This document shows positions 1-12,831 of a DNA stretch of 62,000 bases, piece by piece. The position numbers were made by a program, and so were the translations under genes. Below the pieces are notes generated by a model. It ran no database searches. It saw only the letters and a program-made list of their open reading frames with translations, and had not been told where the DNA came from. How positions within the stretch are numbered: position 1 is the first letter of the stretch; the number at the start of each line of letters is the position of its first letter. Origin of the DNA: Antedon mediterranea. Taxonomy: Eukaryota > Echinodermata > Crinoidea > Comatulida > Antedonidae. The DNA lies in the NCBI RefSeq assembly GCF_964355755.1, contig NC_092673.1:32125648-32187647 (forward strand). Reading direction: 5' to 3'.

Positions 1-128
1 AATTCACCCGTGTGTTTTTTCCGCGTGCTGTTCTATTGTTCGGTTCGGTTTGTGTGTGTGTTTGTCATCGCTCTATCGCTCACAATGGTAAATACACATA
101 GGAATCTTTCTTCAAATGTTAGTCAGTT

Positions 129-197
129 GTGTATGGCTCGGTGGTCTGTGCTGGTGTCTACAGCATTTAAGTTACCGAGATCGAGTCTCACCTTGGG
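129..197 (+). repeat. tRNA-like segment, copy 1
   Basis: A 69-bp stretch resembles a degenerate tRNA. TGGCTCGGTGG is close to a pol III A box, and AGATCGAGTCT about 40 bp later is close to a B box (8 of 11 positions of GGTTCGANTCC). It is probably a tRNA-derived promoter carried inside the mobile unit, not a working tRNA. Confidence 0.55.
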
Positions 198-1017
198 AAA
201 TGAAACGAAATCAGATTTTTTTTTATTGTTTGTTCAAGTATATTTCTTAGTATATAAATTATACGGCTGATTTATAATTAAATCTAGAGAAATTATGTCT
301 CTATTTTCATGTTACAAGGGATCTTTATTACATATACTGAACTTGGATCGGGTTAAAATCGGTCAAGGTCAAATGTGTTTAGGAGGCCAATTTTGATTTG
401 GCCAAGTATCGCGCTATGCGCGAAGGCTAGTTACTTGGCCAAATTGAAAATTGGCCAAGTATGTTGATTGGTGCGGTTTGTGTGTGTGTTTGTTTGTTTG
501 TTTGTTTGTTTGTTTGTCATCACTCTAGCGCTCACAGTTTTGGTTCGAATGACTCCAAATTACTACCATACATGTCACCTGGTACAAGGACGACACTGCC
601 TAATTTTGGTTAAAATCCGGACCACGGTCCCAATTCTGGACCACTTTTAAAAATTACTTTCAGACCTGCTAGTGTTAAAAGAAAGGACAGAATTATCAAA
701 GGCCGGTGAGCAGTCTTAAATTAACAAGTAAACTAAAATTGCATTTTCTCGAGAACTACTTGTCCAAAAAACTTCATGTTTGTACAAGAGGCAAGTGTTA
801 TAATTGGTGATTTGTAATTTTAAAACATAATTAGATTTAATGTACAGGTTTTTTGATGCGAGTAGTTTACAAAACCTATTTCTTTTCAAATTCACCCGTG
901 TGTTTTTTTCGCGTTGCTGTGCTATTGTTCGGTTCGGTTTGTGTGTGTGTTTGTCATCGCTCTATCGCTCACAATGGTAAATACACATAGGAATCTTTCT
1001 TCAAATGTTAGTCAGTT

Positions 1018-1086
1018 GTGTATGGCTCGGTGGTCTGTGCTGGTGTCTACAGCATTTAAGTTACCGAGATCGAGTCTCACCTTGGG
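1018..1086 (+). repeat. tRNA-like segment, copy 2
   Basis: Nearly identical to the segment at 129-197, with the same A-box-like and B-box-like blocks and the same flanks. It marks another unit of the array. Confidence 0.55.
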
Positions 1087-2529
1087 AAATGAAACAAAAT
1101 CAGATTTTTTTTTATTGTTTGTTCAAGTATATTTCTTAGTATATAAATTATACGGCTGATTTATAATTAAATCTAGAGAAATTATGTCTCTATTTTCATG
1201 TTACAAGGGATCTTTATTACATAATACTGAACTTGGATCGGGTTAAAATCGGTCAAGGTCAAATGTGTTTAGGAGGCCAATTTTGATTTGGCCAAGTATC
1301 GCGCTATGCGCGAAGGCTAGTTTGTTTGTTTGTTTGTTTGTCATCACTCTAGCGCTCACAGTTTTGATTCGAATGACTTCAAATTACTACCATACATGTC
1401 ACCTGGTGCAAGGACGACACCGCCCAATTTTGGTTAAAATCTGGACCACGGTTCCAATTCTGGGCCACTTTTAAAAATTATTTTCAGACCTGCTAGTGTT
1501 AAAAGATAGGACGGAATTATCAAAAGCCGGTGAGCTGTCTTAAATTAACATGTAAACTTAAATTGCATTTTCTCGAGAACTACTTGTCCAAAAAACTTCA
1601 TTTTTGTACAAGATGCAAGAGTAACAATTTGTGATTTGTAATTTTAAAACTGAATTTGATTTAATATACAGGTTTTTTGATGCGAGTAGTTTACAAAACC
1701 TATTTCTTTTCAAATTCACCCGTGTGTTCTTAGCGTTGGTGTTCTATTGTTAGCCGACTGAAGCTATTGTTCGTTGAAAGGCTGGTTACATAACCTGTAC
1801 ACCAAACTCGTGTACACATGATTGTAGTGAAATTAGCCTAAATCACACAGCATAAGACATACACTTTTGGTGAAAATTGGGTCAATGTCAGGAGGCTAAT
1901 TTTGATTTGGCCAAGTATCGCGCTATGCGCGAAGGCTAGTTACTTGGCCAAATTGAAAATTGGCCAAGTATGTTGATTGGTGCGGTTTGTGTGTGTGTTT
2001 GTTTGTTTGTTTGTTTGTTTGTCATCACTCTAGCGCTCACAGTCTTGGTTCGAATGACTTCAAATTTCTACCATACATGTCACCTGGTGCAAGGACGACA
2101 CTGCCCAATTTTGGTTAAAATCCGGACCACGGTCCCAATTCTGGACCACTTTTAAAAATTACTTTCAGACCTGCTAGTGTTAAAAGAAAGGCCAGAATTA
2201 TCAAAGGCCGGTGAGCAGTCTTAAATTAACAAGTAAACTAAAATTGCATTTTCTCCAGAACTACTTCTCCAAAAAACGTCATTTTTGTACAAGAGGCAAG
2301 TGTTATAATTTGTGATTTGTAATTTTAAAACATAATTAGATTTAATGTACAGGTTTTTTGATGCGAGTAGTTTACAAAATCTATTTCTTTTCAAATTCAC
2401 CCGTGTGTTTTTCCCGCGTGCTGTTCTATTGTTCGGTTCGGTTTGTGTGTGTGTTTGTCATCGCTCTATCGCTCTATCGCTCACAATGGTAAATACACAA
2501 AGGAATCTTTCTTCAAATGTTAGTCAGTT

Positions 2530-2598
2530 GTGTATGGCTCGGTGGTCTGTGCTGGTGTCTACAGCATTTAAGTTACCGAGATCGAGTCTCACCTTGGG
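2530..2598 (+). repeat. tRNA-like segment, copy 3
   Basis: Nearly identical to the segment at 129-197. The upstream TCGCTCTA motif is duplicated in this unit. Confidence 0.55.
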
Positions 2599-5280
2599 AA
2601 ATGAAACGAAATCAGATTTTTTTTTATTGTTTGTTCAAGTATATTTCTTATTATATAAATTATACGGCTGATTTATAATTAAATCCAGAGAAATTATGTC
2701 TCTATTTTCATGTTACATGGGAGGTTTATGACATATACTGAACTTTGATCGGGTTAAAATCGGTCAAGGTCAAGTTTGTTTAGGAGGCCAATTTTGATTT
2801 GGCCAAGTATCGCGCTATGCGCGAAGGCTAGTTACTTGGCCAAATTGAAAATTGGCCAAGTATGTTGATCTGTTTGGTTTGTGTGTTTGTTACTTGGCCA
2901 AATTGAAAATTGGCCAAGTATGTTGATCTGTTTGGTTTGTGTGTTTGTTTGTTTGTCATCACTCTAGTGCTCACAGTTTTGATTCGAATGACTCCAAATT
3001 ACTACCATACATGTCACCTGGTGCAAGGACGACACTGCCCAATTTTGGTTAAAATCTAGGCCACGGTCCCAATTCTGGACCACTTTTAAAAATTATTTTC
3101 AGACCTGCTAGTGTTAAAAGATAGGACAGAATTATCAAAAGCCGGTGAGCAGTCTTAAATTAACAAGTAAACTAAAATTGCATTTTCTTGAGAACTACTT
3201 GTCCAAAAAACTTCATTTTTGTACAAGAGGCAAGAGTTATAATTTGTGATTTGTAATTTTAAAACATAAAGTTGATTTAATATACAGGTTTTTTTTATGC
3301 GAATAGTTTAAAAAACCTAATTCTTTTCAAATTCACCCTTGTGTTTGTCGCGTTGCTGTTCTATTGTTAGTCGACTGAAGCTATTGTTAGTTGAACATAA
3401 CCTTTACACCAAACTCGTATACACATGATTGTAGTGAAATTAGCCTAAATCACACAGCATAAGAAACACACTTTAGGTGAAAATTAGGTCAATGTCAGGA
3501 GGCCAATTTTGATTTGACCAAGTATCGCGCTATGCGCGAAGGCTAGTTTGTTTGTCTGTTTGTTTGTTTGTTTGTTTGTTTGTTTGTCATCACTCTAGCG
3601 CTCACAGTTTTGATTCGAATGACTTCAAATTACTACCATACATGTCACCTGGTGCAAGGACGTCACCGCCCAATTTTGGTTAAAATCTGGACCACGGTAC
3701 CAATTCTGGACCACTTTTAAAAATTATGTTCAGACCTGCTAGTGTTAAAAGATAGGACAGAATTATCAAAATCTGGTGAGCAGTCTTAAATTAACATGTA
3801 AACTTAAATTGCATTTTCTCGGGAACTACTTGTCCAAAAAACTTCATTATTGTACAAGAGGCAAGAGTTATAATTTGTGATTTGTAATTTTTAAACTGAA
3901 TTAGATTTAATATAGAGGTTTTTTGATGCGAGCAGTTTACAAAACCTATTTCTTTTCAAATTCACCCGTGTGTCTTCCGCGTGCTGTTCTATTGTTAGCC
4001 GACTGAAGCTATTGTTCATTGAAAGGCTGGTTACATAACTTGTACACTAAACTCGTATACACATGATAGTAATGAAATTAGCCTAAATCACACAGCATAA
4101 GACACACACTTTTGGTGCAAATTTAGGTCAATGTCAGGAGGCCAATTTTGATTTGGCCAAGTATCGCGCTATGCGCGAAGGCTAGTTTGTTTGTTTGTTT
4201 GTTTGTTTGTTTGTCATCACTCTAGCGCTCATACTTTTGATTCGAATGACTCCAAATTACTACCAGACATGTCACCTGATGCAAGGAAGACACCGCCCAA
4301 TTTTGGTTAAAATCCGGACCACGGTTCCAATTCTGGGCCACTTTTAAAAATTATGCTCAGACCTGCTAGTGTTAAAAGATAGGACAGAATTATAAAAAGC
4401 CGGTGAGCAGTCTTAAATTAACAAGTACTTAAATTGCATTTTCTCGGGAACTACTTGTCCAAAAAACTTCATTTTTGTACAAGAGGCAAGTGTTATAATT
4501 TGTGATTTGTAATTTTAAAACTAAATTAGATTTAATATAGAGGTTTTTTGATGCGAGTAGTTTACAAAACCTATTTCTTTTCAAATTCACCCGTGTGTTT
4601 TTAGCGTTGGTGTTCTATTGTTAGCCGACTGAAGCTATTGTTCGTTGAAAGGCTGGTTACATAACCTGTACACCAAACTCGTATACACATGATTGTAGTG
4701 AAATTAGCCTAAATCACACAGCATAAGACATACACTTTTGGTGAAAATTGGGTCAATGTCAGGAGGCCAATTTTGATTTGGCCAAGTATCGCGCTATGCG
4801 CGAAGGCTAGTTTGTTTGTTTGTTTGTTTGTTTGTTTGTTTGTCATCACTCTAGCGCTCACAGTTTTGATTCGAATGACTCCAAATTACTACCATACATG
4901 TAACCTGGTGCAAGGACAACACTGCCCAATTTTGGTTAAAATCTGGACCACTGTTCCAATTCTGGGCCACTTTTAAAAATTATTTTCAGACCTGCTATTG
5001 TTAAAAGATAGGACAGAATTATCAAAAGCCGGTGAGCAGTCTTAAATTAACAAGTACTTAAATTGCATTTTCTCGGGAAGTACTTGTCCAAAAAACTTCA
5101 TTTTTGTACAAGAGGCAAGTGTTATAATTTGTGATTTGTAATTTTAAAACTAAATTAGATTTAATATAGAGGTTTTTTGATGCGAGTAGTTTACAAAACC
5201 TATTTCTTTTCAAATTCACCCGTGTGTTCTTAGCGTTGGTGTTCTATTGTTAGCCGACTGAAGCTATTGTTCGTTGAAAG

Positions 5281-7182
5281 CAGTGGTGGCGCCAGCGGGG
5301 GGGGGGGGGGGGGGGGGGGCTACGGGGGCTCTAGCCCCCTTGTCGGGGAGCCTAGCCCCCCCGTCGGGGAACACGGGTACTTTTTGTCGGGGAATATAAC
5401 ATACAGTAAAAAACGTTCGCGTTCACTTCATATAGCTTCAGCGCCCAGAAAACCACGACGTTCCATTGACCGTGAGAGTACGTCAGAGGGCTATTATGCA
5501 CTTTTATGCATTCATTATTGCCAGAGATCTAACTACTAAACAATAGCTAGTACGCACTTGTTTGGCGGTATTCCTTTGTACGAATCGTTCACCGTTGGGT
5601 CGAGACGCGTGATATCATGTTCCATCCAGGGACCAAAATGTGTAATGCAGTTATTTTCCAGACGAAGTTTACCGACGGTTACCGAAGGGAACACGGGTAC
5701 TTTTTGTCGGGGAATATAATATACAGTAAAAAACGTTTGCGTTCACTTGGTAGTTACCGCGACGTCTCATTGACCGTGAGAGTACGTCAGAGTGCTATTA
5801 TGCAATTTATATGCATTCATTATTGCCAGTGATCTAACTTACTACTAAACATTAGCAAGGTACGCACTTGTCTGGCGGTATCCCTTTGTACGAATCGTTC
5901 AACGTTGGGTCGAGACGCGTGATATCAAGTTCCATCCAGGGACCAAAATGTGTAATGTAGTTATTTTCCAGGCGAAGTTTACCGACGGTTCGGGTACTTT
6001 TTGTCGGGGAATATAATTCGTTCGCGTTCACTTCGTAGCTTCAGCGCCTAGAAAACCTCGACGTTTCATTGACCGTGAGAGTACGTCAGAGTGATATTAT
6101 GCACTTTATATGCATTCATTATTGCCAGCGATCTAACTTACTACTAAACAATATAGCTATAGGTACGCACTTGTCTGGCGGTATCCCTTTGTACGAATCG
6201 TTCAACGTTGGGTCGTGATATCATGTTCCATCCAGGGACCAAAATGTGTACTGTAGTTATTTTCCAGGCGAAGTTTACCGACGGTTACGTCGTGTACTGT
6301 GTCGACGTACGCTACACTACAGCAAAAACGAATTATGTTAATTGTTCGTATGTTCACCAATTTTTTAATTTACAAGTAACCTTCTGTACCGTGGGGCACC
6401 TAAAATAAATATTTCATCCATTACTAAACAAAAAAACATGCCATTTTCGCTTAGCCAACATCTTATTATAGAAGTTATTAAATTTTCAATGTCCTGTATG
6501 TCATGAATTTCTCACCACTCAGAAGTCCAGATGGTACGCAGGCATACACTTGGGAGGAATAAACTTATTTCCCCGACTCTGAAAAAGGTCTACGCTTGCG
6601 TTTTTTAAGCCTCTGGGCCTGATGTTTCCAAAGTATAAAATGCAATTTTTTGAAGACCTGCAGCTCTAGTTTTAAACATTTTCTTAGCTCAGCCCCAACA
6701 ATAAAGCTGGTCATATTTCGAATTACAAGAAGTGCATTTTCCGGGACCTAACATCTCTATTTTTCAAAAATTTCGTAGCTCAGTCACAACCATGATAGGG
6801 ACTTATATATTTTGTTTCATGTTTTGAAGTATAATAAGTCCAATTTCCAGGACCTCCAACTCTATTTTTCTAAATTTTCTTTGAACTTTTATTTTTTAAA
6901 TTGAAAAATATGGATTGAAACAGTCATCGCGCATCGTTTTTTTGCACGCAGTATTTTATTTATGCATTATAAAAAATGGAAAAAATGGCTACCCTAAATC
7001 TGATTAAAATGACCTCAAATGACGCTAGAACGCGTTGCTTCCGGGGGCTTCTCCCCCTGGACCCCCACCGGGGGCCCTTGGCGGCCCCCTGGCCCCCAGC
7101 CTTGTGATGCTCGCTTCGCTCGCATAGCCCCCTCGTCGGGGAATGTAGCCCCCGCGTCGAGAAGATCCTGGCGCCACCCCTG
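5281..7182. mobile_element. Non-autonomous hAT-type transposon
   Basis: The 1,902-bp insertion sits in one array unit. Its ends are inverted repeats: CAGTGGTGGCGCCAG on the left, and the complement of CAGGGGTGGCGCCAG on the right (14 of 15 match). It is flanked by a perfect 8-bp target duplication, GTTGAAAG, at 5273-5280 and 7183-7190. Uninterrupted array units carry this octamer once at the same place, which confirms the insertion. CAGNGGTGGCGCC ends with 8-bp duplications are typical of hAT elements. Inside are a 23-base G run (5297-5319), GC-rich ends and three tandem copies of a roughly 300-320 bp repeat. No transposase is visible, so it must depend on a hAT enzyme made elsewhere. Confidence 0.88.
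5371..6295 (+). repeat. Three tandem ~300-320 bp repeats inside the hAT element
   Basis: Copies start near 5371, 5691 and 5990. Each begins around CGGGTACTTTTTGTCGGGGA and runs through GACCGTGAGAGTACGTCAGA to AAGTTTACCGACGGTT. The copies differ by substitutions and small deletions. From about 6300 to 7000 the element holds unique AT-rich sequence in which I see nothing recognisable. Confidence 0.8.
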
Positions 7183-7872
7183 GTTGAAAGGCTGGTTACA
7201 TAACCTGTACACCAAACTCGTATACACATGATTGTAGTGAAATTAGCCTAAAACACACAGCATAATTAGACATACACTTTTGGTGAAAATTGGGTAAATG
7301 TCAGGAGGCCAATTTTGATTTGGCCAAGTATCGCGCTATGCGCGAAGGCTAGTTTGTTTGTTTGTTTGTTTGTTTGTCATCACTCTAGCGCTCACAGTTT
7401 TGGTTCGAATGACTCCAAATTTCTACCATACATGTCACCTGGTGCAAGAACAACACTGCCCAATTTTGGTTAAAATCCGGGCCACGGTCCCAATTCTGGA
7501 CCACTTTTAAAAATTACTTTTAGACCTGCTAGTGTTAAAAGAAAGGACAGAATTATCAAAGGCCGGTGAGCAGTCTTCAATTAACAAGTAAACTAAAATT
7601 GCATTTTCTCGAGAACTACTTCTCCAAAAAACTTCATTTTTGTACAAGAGGCAAGAGTTATAATTGGTGATTTGTAATTTTAAAACATAAATTGATTTAA
7701 TATACAGGTTTTTTGATGCGAGTAGTTTACAAAACCTATTTCTCTTCAAATTCACCAGTGTGTTTTTCGCGTTGCTGTTCTATTGTTCGGTTTGTGTGTG
7801 TGTGTTTGTCATCGCTCTATCACTCACAGTGGTAAATACACATCGGAATCTTTCTTCAAATGTTAGTCAGTT

Positions 7873-7941
7873 GTGTATGGCTCGGTGGTCTGTGCTGGTG
7901 TTTACAGCATTTAAGTTACCGAGATCGAGTCTCACCTTGGG
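7873..7941 (+). repeat. tRNA-like segment, copy 4
   Basis: Same tRNA-like segment with a few substitutions. It lies in the part of the array to the right of the hAT insertion. Confidence 0.55.
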
Positions 7942-9355
7942 AAATGAAACGAAATCAGATTTTTTTTTAATTATTCGTATTGTTTATTCAAGTATATTTC
8001 TTAGTATATAAATTATACGGCTGATTTATAATCAAATCTAGAGAAATTAAGTCTCTATTTTTATGTTACATGGGAGGTTTATGACATATACTTAACTTTG
8101 ATCGGGTTAAAATCGGTCAAGGTCAAGGCCAAGGCCAATTTTGATTCGGCCAAGTATCGCGCTATACGCGAAGGCTAGTTGTTTGTTTGTTTGTTTGTCA
8201 TCACTCTAGCGCTCACAGTTTTGATTCGAATGACTCCAAATTACTACCAGACATGTCACCTGGTGCAAGAAAGACACCGCCCAATTTTGGTTAAAATCCG
8301 GACCACGGTTCCAATTCTGAGCCACTTTAAAAAATTATTTTCAGACCTGCTAGTGTTAAAAGATAGGACAGAATTATAAAAAGCCTGTGAGCAGTCTTTA
8401 ATTAACAAGTACTTAAATTGCATTTTCTCGGGAACTACTTGTCCAAAAAACTTCATTTTTGTACAAGAGGCAAGTGTTATAATTTGTGATTTGTAATTCT
8501 AAAACTAAATTAGATTTAATATAGAGGTTTTTTGATGCGAGTAGTTTACAAAACCTATTTCTCTTCAAATTCACCCGTGTGTTTTTAGCGTTGGTGTTCT
8601 ATTGTTAGCCGACTGAAGCTATTGTTCGTTGAAAGGCTGGTTACATAACCTGTACACCAAACTCGTATACACATGATTGTAGTGAAATTAGCCTAAATCA
8701 CACAGCATAAGACATACACTTTTGGTGAAAATTGGGTCAATGTCAGGAGGCCAATTTTGATTTGGCCAAGTATCGCGCTATGCGCGAAGGCTAGTTTGTT
8801 ACTTGGCCAAATTGAAAATTGGCCAAGTACTGTATGTTGATCTGTTTGTTTGTTTGTTTGTTTGTCATCACACTAGCGCTCACAGTTTTGATTCGAATGA
8901 CTCCAAATTACTACCAGACATGTCACCTGGTGCAAGGAAGACACCGCCCAATTTTGGTTAAAATCCGGACCACGGTTCCAATTCTGGGCCACTTTTAAAA
9001 ATTATGTTCAGACCTGCTAGTGTGGACAGAATTATAAAAAGCCGGTGAGCAGTCTTAAATTAACAAGTAAACTAAAATTGCATTTTCTCGAGAACTACTT
9101 GTCCAAAAAACTTCATTTTTGTACAAGAGGCAAGTGTTATAATTTGTGATTTGTAATTTTAAAACATAATTAGATTTAATGTACAGGTTTTTTGATGCGA
9201 ATAGTTTTAAAAACCTATTTCTTTTCAAATTCACCCGTGTGTTTTTTCCGCGTGCTGTTCTATTGTTCGGTTCGGTTTGTGTGTGTGTTTGTCATCGCTC
9301 TATCGCTCACAATGGTAAATACACATAGGAATCTATCTTCAAATGTTAGTCAGTT

Positions 9356-9424
9356 GTGTATGGCTCGGTGGTCTGTGCTGGTGTCTACAGCATTTAAGTT
9401 ACCGAGATCGAGTCTCACCTTGGG
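9356..9424 (+). repeat. tRNA-like segment, copy 5
   Basis: Last copy of the tRNA-like segment in this array, nearly identical to copies 1-3. Confidence 0.55.
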
Positions 9425-11896
9425 AAATGAAACGAAATCAGATTTTTTTTTATTGTTTGTTCAAGTATATTTCTTAGTATATAAATTATACGGCTGATTT
9501 ATAATTAAATCTAGAGAAATTATGTCTCTATTTTCATTTTACATTGGAGGTTTATGACATATACTGAACTTTGATCGGGTTAAAATCGGTCAAAGTCAAG
9601 TTTGTTTAGGAGGCCAATTTTGATTTGGCCAAGTATCGCGCTATGCGCGAAGGCTAGTTTGTTTGTTTGTTAGCAGGATTACTCAAAAAGTAATTACAAG
9701 ATCTTTACCAAAATGAAGAGACATATAGATATGTGGTCAAGGACCATTCCATTAAATTTTGGGACCATTTGGGACCACAGTCCCAATTCTGGACCACTTT
9801 CTAGTATACTTTTTTAGACCTGCTAGTGTTAAAAGATAGGACAGAATTTTTCAAAAGCCGGCGAGCAGTCTTAAAGTAACAAGTAAACTGAAATTGCATT
9901 TTCTCGAGTACTTGTCCAAAAAACTTCATTTTTTAACAAGAGGCAAGAGTTATAATTTGTGATTTGTAATTTTAAAACATAATCTGATTTAAAGTGCACG
10001 TTTTGTTTATGCGAGTAGTTTAAAAAAACCTATTTCTTTTCAAATTCACTCGTTTGATTTTCGCGTTGCTGTTCTATTGTTAGTCGACTGAAGCTATTGT
10101 TAATTGAAAGGCTCGTTACATAACCATTACACCAAACTCGCATACACATGCTTGTAATGAAATTAGCCTAAATCACAAACAGCATAATAAGACACGCACA
10201 AATATATATATATATTTTTTTTTTTACCGGAAAAATCTTATGTAGGAGAATTTTACAGTAGGCGGAGGTATGCCCTCTCGGAGTGGCTTTCTAGTTATAT
10301 AATTGGATTCAATACAAACGTTTTGTAATTGTGCAATTCTCAATTTATTGAATTTATTTTTCTCTGTATATTGCCTCCAGGTTATGCAAAACAGCAGAGC
10401 TATCGACCGCTGGATCCTTTCTAAGCTCAGCCATACAGCGGAAATTTGCAATTCAGGTTTTCATGATTACAAGCTGAGAGTCGTGACATCAGCAATACGT
10501 CACTTTTGGCACAAATGTCTGTGTGATGTGTACCTGGTATGAGATACTATATATGTATATCAATTAGATTAAACACAAAAGTGTTCAATTGATATTAAGT
10601 TTAGTAATATCAATAATTATATACAGTAATACTAATTAAAACATTTTATTGCACTAGAAACTGTTTAATGTTTATCAGCTGCTAGTTTCTGAGATGCCTA
10701 ATATAACAAATCCAGTGAATAAGGCCAAGGTGCCTGGTTTTTGAAGAATTACCTACAATCTTTTCTTTTTATTATACAAAGGAGACCATCAAGCCTTCAT
10801 TATATAATGATGAATCAGGCTCTGGTAATGTTTCACGCTCTGTACTGTTCATGTGTATTGAGGCTGGCCTGAGGCTTCTAAGCCCCTTCATGCCTTACCT
10901 TACAGAGGAGCTGTATCAGAGATTACCCGGCCTACAACATGTTCCTAGCATTTGTGTTGCACAATACCCAACTACTGAAGAAGTAAGTTTTTTTTAAATT
11001 ATGCATATATAAAGTTACAAAAGTTATTTAAATCCATCCCCGACATTTAATTATTAAACTAATTTAAAAATGTATATTTCCATTTTAATGTAACATAATA
11101 GTTATCTACTTTGACCAAAAATTTGATCGAAAAAAAAAGTATTTACTTGAAAAAAATGTAATTTAAAGCAAAACATGGTCAAATTGGCTACCAGCCAATG
11201 GATTTTGGTTGAATTTAACCATTTATTTGTGAAAACATTATTTTTTTTAAGTGATTAACTTTATTAAAACTACAAAATAACATATTCAAAGTCTGATTTA
11301 ATTAATCTTCATTTTTCATGTTTTTTGGGGGACAATACATCTTTAAAGAAGGTTATTTTATTATCATCATGATCATCTCTAATAATATTAGCTCTTTTGT
11401 CATTTTTATTACTGTTACCCCATCATCCCATCATAATCGTCATAATTGCTGTCTTCTCATTGTCCACAAAAAATATGTGATACAAAATATTCAAATGACT
11501 TTGATGAATAATCATTTATTCTAATGTTTTTTGTTGAATATTCATAGTTCCCATATAAGGATGCAATCCTAGAGAATAATACAGATTTGATGTTGGATGT
11601 TGCTAGAGGAATACGATCACTTAAAAACCAATATGAGGTTACCCAAGTAAATGGTATGGCTTTTGATGCCTTTTTTAAAATGGATTTTCAATATTTTGTT
11701 TAATTCAAGGATCGGTTTCTGGATGTATTTTAAATAATAAAATTTATAAATTGTTGAAAACAATTGTTTATAGTAGTTTTTTAGGTAGTAAAATGTATAT
11801 ATTTTTCTCCTTTTTTTAGCTTTTGTTGTGTGTTCAACAAATGATGTTTACTCTATACTGTGCAGTTATCAAGATGATATAAAAACATTAACTAAA

Positions 11897-12285
11897 GCAG
11901 CTTCTGTAGAGCTTCTATCTAATGGCATTACCCCCACTGGTTGTGCAGTTTCTACCATATCACCTTCATGTACTGTTGCTGTGCAACTTGAGGTAGGTTC
12001 AGTAGAGCTTCTATCTAATGGCATTACCCCCACTGGTTGTGCAGTTTCTACCATATCACCTTCATGTACTGTTGCTGTGCAACTTGAGGTAGGTTCAGTA
12101 GAGCTTCTATCTAATGGCATTACCCCCACTGGTTGTGCAGTTTCTACCATATCACCTTCATGTACTGTTGCTGTGCAACTTGGGGTAGGTTCAGTAGAGC
12201 TTCTATCTAATGGCATTACACCCACTGGTGTGCAGTTTCTACCATATCACCTTCATGTACTGTTGCTGTGCAACTTGAGATATGT
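11897..12285 (+). repeat. 96-bp tandem expansion across an exon/intron border
   Basis: GCTTCTATCT recurs at 11911, 12007, 12103 and 12199, exactly 96 bp apart. Each unit contains the last ~90 bp of the synthetase exon, its GAG/GTAGGT donor and a few intron bases. Because 96 is a multiple of three and the intron bases read through, one frame stays open across almost four copies. The fourth copy has lost one base (CTGGTGTG for CTGGTTGTG), which breaks this frame. Confidence 0.9.
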
Positions 12286-12320
12286 TCTTTTTCCTGTATA
12301 CTTTCATTCATTCATTACCT

Positions 12321-12831
12321 CAGCCAAGGAGGTTATGTTTTCACCCCTGTATGTTTGTGTGTGTGTCTGTCAACAGCGTTGAGGCCACAGTTTTTATCCG
12401 ATTCTCACAAAATTTGGCCACAATGAACTAGGGCCCAAAAGCTCGGAGGATTTCGAATTTGAGGGGAAAAGGTCATAGGTCAAGGTCACAACTAACAAAA
12501 TATTATTTTACTGCCTAGAGACCACTGTTTTTATCCGATTCTCACCAAACTTAGCCACAATGATCAATGACACATCATATAATTGTAGTTAAATTTTTAA
12601 GGTCAGGGTCAAAGATCAAGGACCACAAAAAACTATAAAAAAAAATAAAAAAAAAAAAAAAACCTCAGTGGGACTTGAACCAGCAATCTGTGAGAGGCTG
12701 GATACATAACCATTACACCACACTGTCATCCACAACTTTGTAGTGTGCAGTTAACATATTTACACTTAGAACTAATAAAAAAAATGAATTTTACAGTAGG
12801 CGGAGGTTTGTACTCTCGGAGTACCCTCTAG
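12321..12831 (+). mobile_element. Single Helitron-like non-autonomous element
   Basis: It begins near TCAGCCAAGGAGGTTATG, has a GTGTGTGTCTGTC run, a pair of repeats around TTTTTATCCGATTCTCAC, and ends with the hairpin GTACTC-TCG-GAGTAC followed by CCTCTAG and T (CTAG 12828-12831). The 3' end matches that of the large array (10250-10294), so they belong to one family. The exact 5' boundary is uncertain. It lies in what was the intron after the expanded synthetase exon. Confidence 0.65.
12661..12735 (-). repeat. tRNA-derived segment in the Helitron-like element
   Basis: On the minus strand, TGGTGTAATGG (A-box-like) is followed about 35 bases later by a perfect B box, GGTTCAAGTCC. An adjoining poly-T/poly-A tract lies at 12630-12662. 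The spacer GGCTGGTTACATAACC of the large array looks like a diverged version of the same sequence. Confidence 0.55.

Larger units (their letters stand above)
1..10294 (+). mobile_element. Tandem array of Helitron-like non-autonomous units
   Basis: About eleven diverged copies of a roughly 400-bp module follow one another. The module starts with a (TTTG)n run, continues with a segment around TCACTCTAGCGCTCACAG and a GGTTCGAATGACT box, and ends near CAAAACCTATTTC. Copies begin near 470, 1320, 1975, 2880, 3546, 4185, 4810, 7352, 8178, 8830 and 9657; the last is the most diverged. Between copies lies either a tRNA-like spacer (five copies) or a second spacer around GGCTGGTTACATAACC. Each spacer ends in a hairpin (TCGCGC-TAT-GCGCGA) followed by CTAG and then T: CTAG at 427, 1317, 1936, 2828, 3543, 4182, 4807, 7349, 8175, 8791 and 9653. 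A hairpin plus CTAG is the classic Helitron 3' terminus. The array ends at CTAG 10291-10294 after another hairpin. The left end is outside the window. Short open frames here are repeats of each other, not genes. Confidence 0.7.

Noticed and set aside
129-197. Genuine tRNA gene
   Set aside because: The B box has three mismatches, no paired acceptor stem is visible, and the segment recurs in every unit of a mobile repeat.
1-9500. Many similar 60-108 residue open frames with a hydrophobic start
   Set aside because: They are translations of the same non-coding repeat units (TTTG/TGTG runs give Phe/Val/Cys-rich peptides).
11828-12382. Open frame that looks like a novel four-repeat protein
   Set aside because: The repeats are tandem copies of one valyl-tRNA synthetase exon end; the frame is open only because the unit length is 96.
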